This document shows, piece by piece, positions 1 through 5,929 of a DNA stretch of 64,000 nucleotides. A program made the position numbers and the translations under genes. This DNA is from an uncultured Eggerthella sp. (GTDB taxonomy: Bacteria > Actinomycetota > Coriobacteriia > Coriobacteriales > Eggerthellaceae): NCBI GenBank assembly GCA_958431815.1, contig CAUASB010000007.1, positions 1 through 64,000 of the forward strand, given 5' to 3'. The notes below the pieces were generated by a model. The model ran no database searches. It had not been told where the DNA came from and saw only the letters and a program-made list of their open reading frames with translations. Numbering within the stretch: position 1 is the stretch's first letter; every line of letters begins with the position of its first letter.

Positions 1-78
1 CAATTCCTTGAAAACCGTGCTCCAGAGGAGCCCGATATGCGCCGCCTAACCCCTCTGCGAAAATCCATTGACTGTAGC

Positions 79-302
79 GGCGAAAAGCAAAGCGATTTCG
101 CCAAACGCCCGAAGGGCGTTAACAAGCTCCCAGGTTGGCGTAGTAAATCAGCGAGCGGACAGCTGACGAGTGCAGCTGACTTGAAAGCGGGAGGCATTGG
201 CCTTGCGGCCATGCCGACCAATTGAAAGTCAGATGTGCCGTCAGCTGTCCGCGCAGCGTCATTACGTCTCAAACGAAAAAAAGGTCCGCCGTTAGGCGGA
301 CC
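79..302 (+). ncRNA. Structured repeat element, copy A (candidate novel ncRNA)
   Basis: This is copy A of a three-copy family (B at 11058-11290, C at 8021-8249 on the minus strand). In order it shows a hairpin 79-85/96-102, a hairpin 104-110/114-120, and a conserved single-stranded core 121-155 that matches copy B at 32 of 35 bases. A long closing stem P1 (156-167/240-251, 12 bp perfect) follows, enclosing stem P2 (176-182/226-232) and hairpin P3 (193-202/207-215, one bulged T). Then come a conserved segment 253-270 and a final hairpin 283-290/295-302. The stems differ from the other copies but stay paired. No convincing ORF fills it. Its last hairpin, followed by a T-run on the minus strand, would also have terminated the tRNA-Ala gene before the neighbouring element inserted. 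Function is unknown. Confidence 0.7.
283..302 (-). terminator. Hairpin terminator, minus-strand reading (old tRNA-Ala terminator)
   Basis: An 8-bp perfect stem with a 4-base loop is followed on the minus strand by seven T. It sits just beyond the tRNA 3'-end duplicate at 310-358, so it probably terminated the tRNA-Ala transcript before the element inserted. It is also the last hairpin of structured element copy A. Confidence 0.6.
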
Positions 303-309
303 TTAATAA

Positions 310-358
310 TCACTGGTGGAGATGATGGGGATCGAACCCACGACCTCAACATTGCGAA
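310..358. repeat. Attachment-site direct repeat, distal end (attL/attR)
   Basis: These 49 bp are identical to 5837-5885. They correspond to the 3' half of the tRNA-Ala gene from its anticodon loop, plus four bases beyond the CCA end. The sequence diverges right after the repeat, so no complete tRNA can form here. This is the scar of integrase-mediated insertion into the tRNA gene and marks the integrase-distal end of the element. Confidence 0.9.
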
Positions 359-453
359 TTGGCTAAAACACCAGGTAAACAGGCTATTTTATATACAAAA
401 ACATTTGACAGAACATTATCTAGCGTTAACGATAACGCCTTATGTTTCGTTGC

Positions 454-473
454 ATTGTCACCGTATTGTCCCC
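454..473 (+). repeat. Sub-terminal direct repeat, left copy (possible integrase arm site)
   Basis: Two tandem ATTGTCMCC-type 9-mers are separated by GT. The 20-bp unit recurs at 5750-5769 with a single mismatch. Both copies lie inside the element, within about 100 bp of an attachment repeat and in the same orientation. That placement fits integrase arm-type binding sites, but this is an inference from position only. Confidence 0.45.
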
Positions 474-507
474 GATTTCGGAATGCGGTGCGGAAGGAGC
501 ATGACCG

Positions 508-780
508 ATGATCTACCGAGCAGACGAATACAGGATCGCAGACATCCAAGAGCAGATGGCGCTCAAGCTTGACCGCCTTTGGAGCGTGGTCAACGCCTAC
601 GCTTGCAGCCCAAGTGTCCCCACCGAGAACGACATGTGCGCGATACTCGAGTTCGTGGAGGTTGCCCAAGAGCAGTTCGCGGAATGCCAGAAGGCTATTG
701 CGGGTGCCTCGGATGCCCTTTGCGGGAGGGGTCGCTTCGTTTACGGTCAGGTAGCCGAGCAGGGCAAGGAAAGCTGTTAG
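508..780 (+). CDS. Hypothetical element protein, 90 aa
   Basis: I do not recognise this protein. It is acidic and probably mostly helical, with no membrane segment or signal peptide. The ATG at 508 has an AAGGAG ribosome site about 8 bases upstream, a better fit than the out-of-frame ATG at 500. It is the first gene inside the element after the distal attachment repeat. The 55-base gap to the next gene (836) and the shared strand suggest co-transcription. It could be element cargo or a regulator; nothing in the sequence decides. Confidence 0.55.
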   Translation: MIYRADEYRIADIQEQMALKLDRLWSVVNAYACSPSVPTENDMCAILEFVEVAQEQFAECQKAIAGASDALCGRGRFVYGQVAEQGKESC

Positions 781-835
781 GGGCAGTCTCTGGCACCTGA
801 AGCAAGCATGGACGAGTCGATAGGAGGCGTTGGTT

Positions 836-1237
836 GTGTGCCAGCGATGGAACAGGGCGGAAGATGCGGTTATCCGCCGCTACCGGAACATGGGAGCATA
901 TCGGATAAGGCGGGAACTTAAGGCCTTGTGCGGCACCGAGCGCACGTTACAGGCCGTACGCATGAGGGCCAGCCGCAAAGGCGTGTCGCTTGCGAAGTAC
1001 CGCCAATGCGAGGTATGCGGCGCCGTGCTTAACGCGCACAACAACAGCGGAAAGTGCCCCGACTGCAACCTTGCCGACCGCATCGAGAACCTCCAGCAGC
1101 GAAGGCGGCACCTCGAGTCGCTCGAACGTAAGAGAGCCGATCCGCAGACGCGCCGCATATACGATGCCGAGCGCCAGGCTGTGAGCAGGCTAGAAAGGCG
1201 GTTGAAGAACGGTTCGGAAGAAAAAACATCGCTCTGA
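836..1237 (+). CDS. SANT/Myb-like DNA-binding protein with zinc-finger and coiled coil, 133 aa
   Basis: The N-terminal 45 residues match a homeodomain-like helix-turn-helix found in phage and element proteins: W-x-x-AED, then IRREL, then AVRMRASRKGVSL. A C-x2-C...C-x2-C pair (CEVC and CPDC, residues about 59-77) would bind zinc. The C-terminal third is rich in Arg/Glu heptads and probably a coiled coil. I chose the GTG at 836 because GGAGG lies 8 bases before it; a TTG at 830 is too close to that site. The role is probably DNA binding or regulation within the element. An intrinsic terminator follows at about 1319. Confidence 0.6.
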   Translation: MCQRWNRAEDAVIRRYRNMGAYRIRRELKALCGTERTLQAVRMRASRKGVSLAKYRQCEVCGAVLNAHNNSGKCPDCNLADRIENLQQRRRHLESLERKRADPQTRRIYDAERQAVSRLERRLKNGSEEKTSL

Positions 1238-1318
1238 ACCGGGTGTTAACGATTCTCATAACATGTTTTCACGGGTTCTGCATAACTGGTTGGTGGCGCA
1301 ATGCGGCTAGATCGTTCG

Positions 1319-1343
1319 GGAAGCCTCAGCGGGGCTTTCTTTA
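1319..1343 (+). terminator. Intrinsic terminator
   Basis: An AAGCC/GGGCTT stem with a short loop runs into TTCTTTATT on the plus strand. It ends the transcript of the 508-1237 genes. Confidence 0.6.
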
Positions 1344-1427
1344 TTCGGCAGAACGGTTCGTGCTGCGCTAGAGGAACAGGCTGCATGCGGACGGTAGAAT
1401 GGAGTTGTTCGAACCGGAGGAGGGAAA

Positions 1428-1721
1428 ATGATTGCCAACGAACCGAGATACGAGAAAGCGAGCGATGAGATGTTGGCAAAGCAAGGAAAAATCGTTTCGC
1501 TGATGGAACGCTATATCGATTCCCCCTATGCGGTAGCCGCAACGCAAGCGGTTGACGCGGTTACCGGCGATCCGATAGACGCAATGGGAGTGTACGAGAT
1601 CGATGGGTTCTGCTGGTCTACCGAGGACTTCTTCAACTTCAAGCGCCATGGTTTCGTGAACTATGGGAGCGAACGCGCGAAAGCCGCGTTCGAGCATTTT
1701 CTTGAATTGGTTTCGAAGTAG
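1428..1721 (+). CDS. Hypothetical element protein, 97 aa
   Basis: I do not recognise the family. It is a small soluble protein with an aromatic-rich C-terminal half (the segment around FCWSTEDFFNFKRHGF) and no membrane segment. A strong GGAGGAGGG ribosome site ends 4 bases before the ATG. Terminators on both sides (1319-1343 and 1755-1782) make it a single-gene unit, which often indicates cargo rather than core replication or integration functions. No defence or toxin motif is visible. Confidence 0.55.
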   Translation: MIANEPRYEKASDEMLAKQGKIVSLMERYIDSPYAVAATQAVDAVTGDPIDAMGVYEIDGFCWSTEDFFNFKRHGFVNYGSERAKAAFEHFLELVSK

Positions 1722-1754
1722 TTTTTCGACTCGATAAAACAGAACAACCTATGG

Positions 1755-1782
1755 AAAGCCCCAAAAAACGGGGCTTTTCTTT
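1755..1782 (+). terminator. Intrinsic terminator
   Basis: An AAGCCCC/GGGGCTT stem with a 7-base A-rich loop is followed by TTCTTTT. It ends the 1428-1721 transcript. Confidence 0.75.
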
Positions 1783-1921
1783 TGCCTATATGCCGTTTCC
1801 AAGGTCGATTGACCGAAGAAGCGGCTTCTTTTTTGTCCATGGCTCGGTGGTCAGCGGGCGTTGCCATTTGTGCAGGAATCGTGTTTTTGCATGTGGTGTT
1901 TTTGCTTCCGTTGCGAGCTTT

Positions 1922-1948
1922 CGGAACTTTCGGAACTTTCGGAACTTT
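1922..1948 (+). repeat. Triple 9-bp tandem repeat
   Basis: The 9-mer CGGAACTTT occurs three times in a row in a gene-free stretch (1722-2076) upstream of the excisionase-like gene. Such phased short repeats often bind an element-encoded regulator; the phase here is slightly under one helical turn. Confidence 0.5.
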
Positions 1949-1977
1949 CAGGTAGCAACGCGTAACAAGATTGAAAT

Positions 1978-1996
1978 ATTGAGAACAATTCTCAAT
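1978..1996. promoter_or_regulatory. Perfect palindrome, candidate operator
   Basis: ATTGAGAA-CAA-TTCTCAAT has perfect 8-base arms. It lies about 80 bases upstream of the excisionase/replication operon and just after the tandem 9-mers, where an element repressor would be expected to bind. The binding protein is not identified. Confidence 0.5.
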
Positions 1997-2076
1997 TTGA
2001 GCAGCGTATTCAGTGCATGTATAACCCCAATCAATGACGCGCCAGAGCAATAAACACCGATAGTTGGAGGTATCGA

Positions 2077-2310
2077 ATGCAACCTAGCATTAAAGCCGTT
2101 CCAGTTCGCGGAACCGAGCCGAACCCGCTTATGACCACCAAAGAAGCGGCGGCGTTCCTGAACGTCTCCATGCAGACTGTGCGCAAGCTGGCGCAGCGTG
2201 GGGACATCCCCGCTGTGCATATCGGCCATCGCGTATACATCCATCGCGGGAAGCTGCTTGCCCGCGCCGAAATGGCGGCATCGGCGAACTGCCGCGCCCT
2301 GATGCAGTAG
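2077..2310 (+). CDS. Excisionase-like HTH DNA-binding protein, 77 aa
   Basis: The central region reads MTTKEAAAFLNVSMQTVRKL followed by GDIPAVHIGHRVYI, the pattern of the MerR/Xis-type helix-turn-helix (HTH_17) proteins. In integrative elements these act as directionality factors for the integrase or as repressors. GGAGG lies 7-8 bases before the ATG. It is the first gene of an apparent operon continuing into 2320, 2665 and 3198 with almost no gaps. It could instead be a plain transcriptional regulator. Confidence 0.7.
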   Translation: MQPSIKAVPVRGTEPNPLMTTKEAAAFLNVSMQTVRKLAQRGDIPAVHIGHRVYIHRGKLLARAEMAASANCRALMQ

Positions 2311-2319
2311 GAGGGGCGT

Positions 2320-2675
2320 ATGGCTGACGATAAGCCACGGCGGCGCAGTAATCCGGTAACGGGCGCAAACGCAATGCTGTACGCCCAGAGATGGAAGGTT
2401 GAGCATCCGCGCGCATATTGGCTGCTTGCCGATGCGGCGTTGAAAATGGCGGCAAGGGGGCAGCGGTTGAGCATAACCGCAGTTTCCGAAGTCGTGCGAG
2501 CGACGTACATACCGCATGAGAGAAACGAGGTGCCGTTCAAGCTGAACAACACGCTCCGAGCCGCCCTTGCCGGATGCTCGAGGCCGACTACCCGGAAGAG
2601 CTTGGCGGCAGGTTCGAGAAGCGCAAGAGCCTATCGGACGGAATCGTTGGGAACGGGGGAACGAATGAATCGTGA
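2320..2675 (+). pseudogene. Replication-operon protein, frameshifted
   Basis: The reading frame from ATG 2320 encodes a protein with NPVTGANAMLYAQRW and WLLADAALKMAARGQRLSI, then FKLNNTLRAALA. Near 2569-2573 the sensible protein continues in another frame (RMLEADYPEELGG...) and stops at TGA 2673-2675, overlapping the ATG of the next gene at 2665. The uninterrupted frame instead runs through implausible sequence into the next gene. One missing base around 2569-2573 explains this. It could be a real mutation, a sequencing error or, less likely, a programmed shift. The product looks like a small helical element protein of unknown biochemical role. Confidence 0.6.
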
Positions 2676-3201
2676 AACGTTCAGCGAAGCCTGCTTGCAG
2701 GCGCTTAACGAAGAGCTGGAAGTGTTTGCTCCTATTCGATGCACCGTAAACCTGCATTCCCGTTTCATCGGCTCGATGCTTGGAACATATGGCATCGAAC
2801 CGGAGCTTGATTATCCGCTCGATGTTTTCTTCGATGAGGCTAAAGAGGATATCGATAAGTCGATTGCTTATCGCGAGCGCGGAAAGAAAGGCGGAAGGCC
2901 AAAAAAAGCGCCAGAGGTTAAAACCTTTTCCGAAACAGGTTTTAACCAAAGCGAAAAGTGCTTAAAAGCACCTGCGGAAAAGGTTTCAAGCCTAAACGGA
3001 AAAGGTATTGCTTCAATACAAGACAAGACATTACAGGTCATTACAAGACAAGACATACATATTAACAAAGAAGAGGAAGAGAGCTTCCCGTTTCAATGCC
3101 TTAAGGCCTTCAACGAGGAGCTTCGTAGCTCGCTCGAGCGTTGCAAGCCAGCGGATTGTTGGCGGACTGCACGGCCTAAACGAAGCGGCGGCAAGCCATG
3201 A
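2665..3201 (+). CDS. Probable element replication protein (replisome-organiser type), 178 aa
   Basis: The ATG at 2665 overlaps the restored stop of the upstream gene, a typical coupled start, with GGGGGA just before it. After a helical N-terminal domain (about residues 1-70) comes YRERGKKGGRPKK, a basic linker typical of phage and element replication organisers. A low-complexity tail with repeated Q-D-K-T/R-Q-D motifs follows. The DNA under this tail carries an inverted repeat (2916-2947) and direct repeats (3017-3055), as in initiator genes that contain their own origin. The assignment rests on architecture, not on a recognised catalytic motif. Confidence 0.5.
   Translation: MNRETFSEACLQALNEELEVFAPIRCTVNLHSRFIGSMLGTYGIEPELDYPLDVFFDEAKEDIDKSIAYRERGKKGGRPKKAPEVKTFSETGFNQSEKCLKAPAEKVSSLNGKGIASIQDKTLQVITRQDIHINKEEEESFPFQCLKAFNEELRSSLERCKPADCWRTARPKRSGGKP
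2916..3055. repeat. Inverted and direct repeats inside the replication gene
   Basis: GGTTAAAACC (2916-2925) faces GGTTTTAACC (2938-2947) across 12 bases. Downstream the 9-mer GGAAAAGGT occurs twice, with an inverted copy earlier. A 14-mer TACAAGACAAGACA occurs at 3017-3030 and 3042-3055, 25 bp apart. Clustered repeats inside a replication gene are a common place for an origin. Confidence 0.45.
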
Positions 3202-3938
3202 GCCGCGCAGCGGACGCGATACGGGCCGGCGATGGGCGGTGGTCGCCGATAGGGGCAAAAGAGGTGCTTGAGGCGGCACGGCTTGCCAAAGAAGTGGCGT
3301 GCGGGAAACGGACACGGGAAACTCAGGCACTGAATGCGTACATGTACCTTGTTTCCGTGCGGAACTCCGAGAGCCTTACAGCCGTTGCGTCAAGCGCCGA
3401 GGTTGCCGCCCATGTTCTGACGAAGCGAGGGGACGGCACCATAAGCGAAGCGACCTATAGGCGCTATACGCGAAACGACTTGAAGCTATGTGGGCTGGTC
3501 GATTTCCCGAGCAGCAAAGGCGGGCGCGATTCCGCCACGGTGTACACGTTCCCTGCCTTCATGCGGCTGTACGGCATTGTGGATAACTTGCCGATAACAG
3601 CCAATGAGCACGTAAGTCCATGTACGGGTCAACCCGTACAAAACGTGCACAATTTGTACGGGCTAACCCGTACAAATCACGCACAAAAGGTAGCAAGTAT
3701 AGAGTTACTAGAGGATAGATATATGGGCATGGAAGGGGATAGTACCTATACACCTCCTGAAAGCCCCTTGCCTGTTGTGGATAACCCGTTAAAGAGGCAA
3801 GCGAGCAACGGGGCGAAAGAAGTCTATTGCGGAACGTGCGGGAAAGTCACCCGCTTTCTAAGCCTCGGGTACCAAGAATCGATAGGGCAAGTCATGTACG
3901 AGTGTCCGCATTGCGGGAATAAGGAGTTCATCGAATAG
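3198..3938 (+). CDS. Winged-helix plus zinc-ribbon element protein, 246 aa
   Basis: The start overlaps the previous gene by 4 bases (ATGA type), so it is translationally coupled. Residues about 30-130 look like a winged-helix DNA-binding region (SAEVAAHVLTKRGDGTISEATYRRYTRNDLKLCGLV). The C-terminus holds a zinc ribbon with CGTCG and CPHCG about 30 residues apart. Two large palindromes (3621-3676) lie inside its coding sequence, encoding a linker. An initiator or primase-accessory role for the element is likely by context, but no family name can be given. Confidence 0.5.
   Translation: MSRAADAIRAGDGRWSPIGAKEVLEAARLAKEVACGKRTRETQALNAYMYLVSVRNSESLTAVASSAEVAAHVLTKRGDGTISEATYRRYTRNDLKLCGLVDFPSSKGGRDSATVYTFPAFMRLYGIVDNLPITANEHVSPCTGQPVQNVHNLYGLTRTNHAQKVASIELLEDRYMGMEGDSTYTPPESPLPVVDNPLKRQASNGAKEVYCGTCGKVTRFLSLGYQESIGQVMYECPHCGNKEFIE
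3621..3676. repeat. Two tandem palindromes, period 34 bp (candidate origin or operator)
   Basis: Palindrome 1 is TGTACGGGT-CA-ACCCGTACA (3621-3640). Palindrome 2 is TTTGTACGGG-CTAA-CCCGTACAAA (3653-3676). They form a direct repeat with a 34-bp period that continues into CGTGCACAA/CACGCACAA. They lie in the coding region of the winged-helix gene, whose product is the natural candidate to bind them. Confidence 0.6.
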
Positions 3939-4469
3939 CCCGCGAAGGAAAGAAAAACAACGAAGATCATCAAGCGGCAGGGAGGCCGTGCGGCGGATGC
4001 CGCCTGTAGGGTACGGCTTCCTTGCCCTGCGTTAATCAAATGAACCCTATAAAAACGGGTGGGGGTTCCGAAACAAAAGAACCCGTTGTTTCTGATTTGC
4101 GGAACCCTTCCCAATAAAAACCAGACAAAACAAGCAACAATGCCTGGTTTTAGCTATAGGTATTTCTTTATGGCTGAACTCGGTTATAAGCAGTTATCGC
4201 CTACCGTCCCCTTGCGTTCGATGCGAACATTTCAACCAGCGAGAACAGTGAGGAAAAGCAGGCACCCGATGGCAACCGCCAAGGGCAGCATCAAGGCAAG
4301 CATTCAGCGGTTCGGGCCCGCAGGGCGCGGCGGTTACGTGGCCCATGCTGCCAGTAGGCGCGTTTCCGAATCGACCGTGGCCGCCATTGGGCCACGACTT
4401 CGATGCCGAGACTGTGTGCGGTTGGGTGCTTGCCGCCAGGGATCAGGCGAAAGCGAAAGGATGTAAAGC
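3939..4469. other. Gene-poor stretch with stem-loops upstream of the integrase
   Basis: There is no convincing gene. The stretch holds a long imperfect stem-loop (GCAGGG 3977-3982 with 4025-4030; GCCGT 3985-3989 with 4013-4017) capped by a GGCGG/CCGCC hairpin (3992-4004), then two AT-rich hairpins at about 4050-4160. Reading frames over 4200-4469 look like degenerate coding sequence in shifting frames and may be a decayed gene. Confidence 0.4.
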
Positions 4470-5747
4470 ATGGCGAAAGGCGATGGGAGCATTGTCGAGA
4501 AGAAGGATCCCAAGACGGGCAGGAGCTACAGCCCGAAGAGGTGGAGCATAACGATTTCCTACGGGTTCAACGCCGTGACGGGCAAGAGAAACCGCCACAA
4601 GGAGACGTTTCACGGAACCAAGACGGAGGCGAGGAAGAGGCGCGACGAGCTGAACGCGATGCTCGGATACGGCATACGGCTCGATGCCCAGAGCATCACG
4701 TTCGCGGAATACTCGAAGGAATGGCACGACAGGCGCGTATCTCGCGGCGAGCTTTCGGAGACAACTTTCACGGAGAACCAGAAGGACCTGCGCTATCTAT
4801 GCGAGGTGATAGGGGACTGCAGACTGTGCGACCTGAAGCCCGCCGTAATCGACGATGCGATGGGGATCATAAAGAACAGCCACCCGGGGGCGAACGGCAA
4901 CGGATTGAGCGGAACCACCATGAGAAGGACGTTCACGACATTGAGCAGTGTGCTCAAATGCGCCGTGCGCGACGAGCTGATAGTGCGCAACCCCTGCGAC
5001 CTGGTGAAGCCGCCGAAGATCGACACGGAGGAGAAGAAACCGCTCAGCGAGGCCGAGCTTTTGCGGTTGCTCGACTGCGTGAGCGAGAGCGTGGCTGCCG
5101 AGCTTGATGCGATGCGCGGCAAGGAAGCCCGCATGAACAAGGCGGGGAAGAGGTTCGACCGTTCCGCTGTGCGCGGGGTCAGCCGCCTTTCGTACTTGAC
5201 GGCGGTTCGCATCGCGGCGTTTACCGGCATGAGAAAGGGCGAGGTGCTGGGCTTGCGGTGGTGCGACGTCGAGGCCGATCTTTCGGCGCTGAACGTACGG
5301 CACTCACTCACCAAGAACGGCGCCCTGAAGGAGCCTAAGACGAAGAAGAGCCGTCGCAGCGTGCAAGCGCCACCCACCTTGTCGCACATGCTGGGGTCGT
5401 GGCGGGCTATCCAGTTCACCTGCTTGAGGTCGCTCGGGATAACGGACTTCCAAACAGTTCCCGTGTGCTGCTCGGATGCTGGCGGGTTCGTGGGCTACGC
5501 GAACTTTGATCGGTGGTTCAGGGGCTGGAAGGCCGAACGTGGCTTTCAGGGCGTGGGCATGCACTGCTTCCGCCACACGTGGATAACCATCGCAAACAAG
5601 AACGGCGTAGACCAGCGAACAATCCAGGGCAACGTAGGGCACGCCGACGGGCGGATGATGGGAGTGTACCTGCATGAGACGGACGGAAGCGCCCGCCGCG
5701 CCGCCGACCTGATGGACTCAGTGATAGGGGAGAGGAAGGCAAGCTAG
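4470..5747 (+). CDS. Tyrosine recombinase/integrase, 425 aa
   Basis: It catalyses site-specific integration and excision of the element at the tRNA-Ala gene. The N-terminal arm-binding domain (about residues 1-65) is followed by a SAM-like core-binding domain (70-180) and the catalytic domain. Catalytic residues are visible: R255 in TGMRKGEVLGLRW, a Lys near 290-293, H365-x2-R368 in HCFRHTW, H391 in GHAD and nucleophile Y400 in GVYLHE. Length is typical for the family. A GAAAGGATG-type ribosome site precedes the ATG. It is read toward the intact tRNA, with its end about 90 bp from the attachment repeat, the usual layout of tRNA-targeting elements. Confidence 0.93.
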   Translation: MAKGDGSIVEKKDPKTGRSYSPKRWSITISYGFNAVTGKRNRHKETFHGTKTEARKRRDELNAMLGYGIRLDAQSITFAEYSKEWHDRRVSRGELSETTFTENQKDLRYLCEVIGDCRLCDLKPAVIDDAMGIIKNSHPGANGNGLSGTTMRRTFTTLSSVLKCAVRDELIVRNPCDLVKPPKIDTEEKKPLSEAELLRLLDCVSESVAAELDAMRGKEARMNKAGKRFDRSAVRGVSRLSYLTAVRIAAFTGMRKGEVLGLRWCDVEADLSALNVRHSLTKNGALKEPKTKKSRRSVQAPPTLSHMLGSWRAIQFTCLRSLGITDFQTVPVCCSDAGGFVGYANFDRWFRGWKAERGFQGVGMHCFRHTWITIANKNGVDQRTIQGNVGHADGRMMGVYLHETDGSARRAADLMDSVIGERKAS

Positions 5748-5749
5748 CC

Positions 5750-5769
5750 ATTGTCCCCGTATTGTCCCC
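5750..5769 (+). repeat. Sub-terminal direct repeat, right copy (possible integrase arm site)
   Basis: This is a tandem ATTGTCCCC-GT-ATTGTCCCC just after the integrase stop, matching 454-473 at 19 of 20 bases. See the left copy for interpretation. Confidence 0.45.
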
Positions 5770-5790
5770 AATGGGGGCATAATGGTTTGG

Positions 5791-5830
5791 AAAACAAAAA
5801 AGGTCGCAAAGACAAAGTGCCTTGCGACCT
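5791..5830 (-). terminator. Element-borne replacement terminator for tRNA-Ala
   Basis: AGGTCGCAA (5801-5809) pairs with TTGCGACCT (5822-5830); on the minus strand the stem is followed by TTTTTTGTTTT. It lies 10 bases beyond the tRNA CCA end. It is inside the element, so it replaces the chromosomal terminator left behind at 283-302. Confidence 0.8.
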
Positions 5831-5836
5831 GCGGTT

Positions 5837-5885
5837 TCACTGGTGGAGATGATGGGGATCGAACCCACGACCTCAACATTGCGAA
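5837..5885. repeat. Attachment-site direct repeat, tRNA-proximal end
   Basis: This is identical to 310-358 over 49 bp. Here it is continuous with the tRNA 5' half, so the intact tRNA gene is reconstituted at this junction. Confidence 0.9.
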
Positions 5886-5916
5886 CGTTGCGCTCTCCCA
5901 ACTGAGCTACATCCCC
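5841..5916 (-). tRNA. tRNA-Ala (anticodon CGC)
   Basis: The 76-nt cloverleaf includes an encoded CCA end. Stems: acceptor GGGGATG/CATCTCC with the G3-U70 pair that is the alanine identity element, D-arm GCTC/GAGC, anticodon arm CAACG/TGTTG with loop TTCGCAA, and T-arm GTGGG/CCCAT with TTCGATC. It reads GCG codons. The gene is the integration site of the adjacent element and keeps full function because the element carries an identical 3' half. Confidence 0.97.
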
Positions 5917-5929
5917 AGCGGCTATTGAT

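Larger units (their letters stand above)
359..5885. mobile_element. Small integrative element in tRNA-Ala(CGC), about 5.5 kb
   Basis: The segment lies between two 49-bp copies of the tRNA-Ala 3' half. It encodes a tyrosine integrase next to the intact tRNA, a small excisionase-like HTH protein, and a cluster of replication-type genes. No capsid, portal, terminase, relaxase or conjugation gene is visible. It is therefore a satellite-sized element that may excise and perhaps replicate, but should need help to move between cells. Codon use, with many AAG/AGG codons in the integrase and AT-rich stretches, differs from the flanking chromosome. Confidence 0.85.

Noticed and set aside
37..225. 62-aa frame at the window start
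   Set aside because: It runs through structured element copy A, has no conserved counterpart in copies B or C and no good ribosome site.
79..302. Reading the structured repeats as integron attC sites or a MITE
   Set aside because: The GTTRRRY-like and complementary boxes are not at consistent positions, no integron integrase is present, and recent MITE copies would be nearly identical rather than stem-compensated.
4059..4466. 135-aa frame upstream of the integrase
   Set aside because: The sense frame appears to change twice, there is no good ribosome site and composition is odd; at best a decayed gene.
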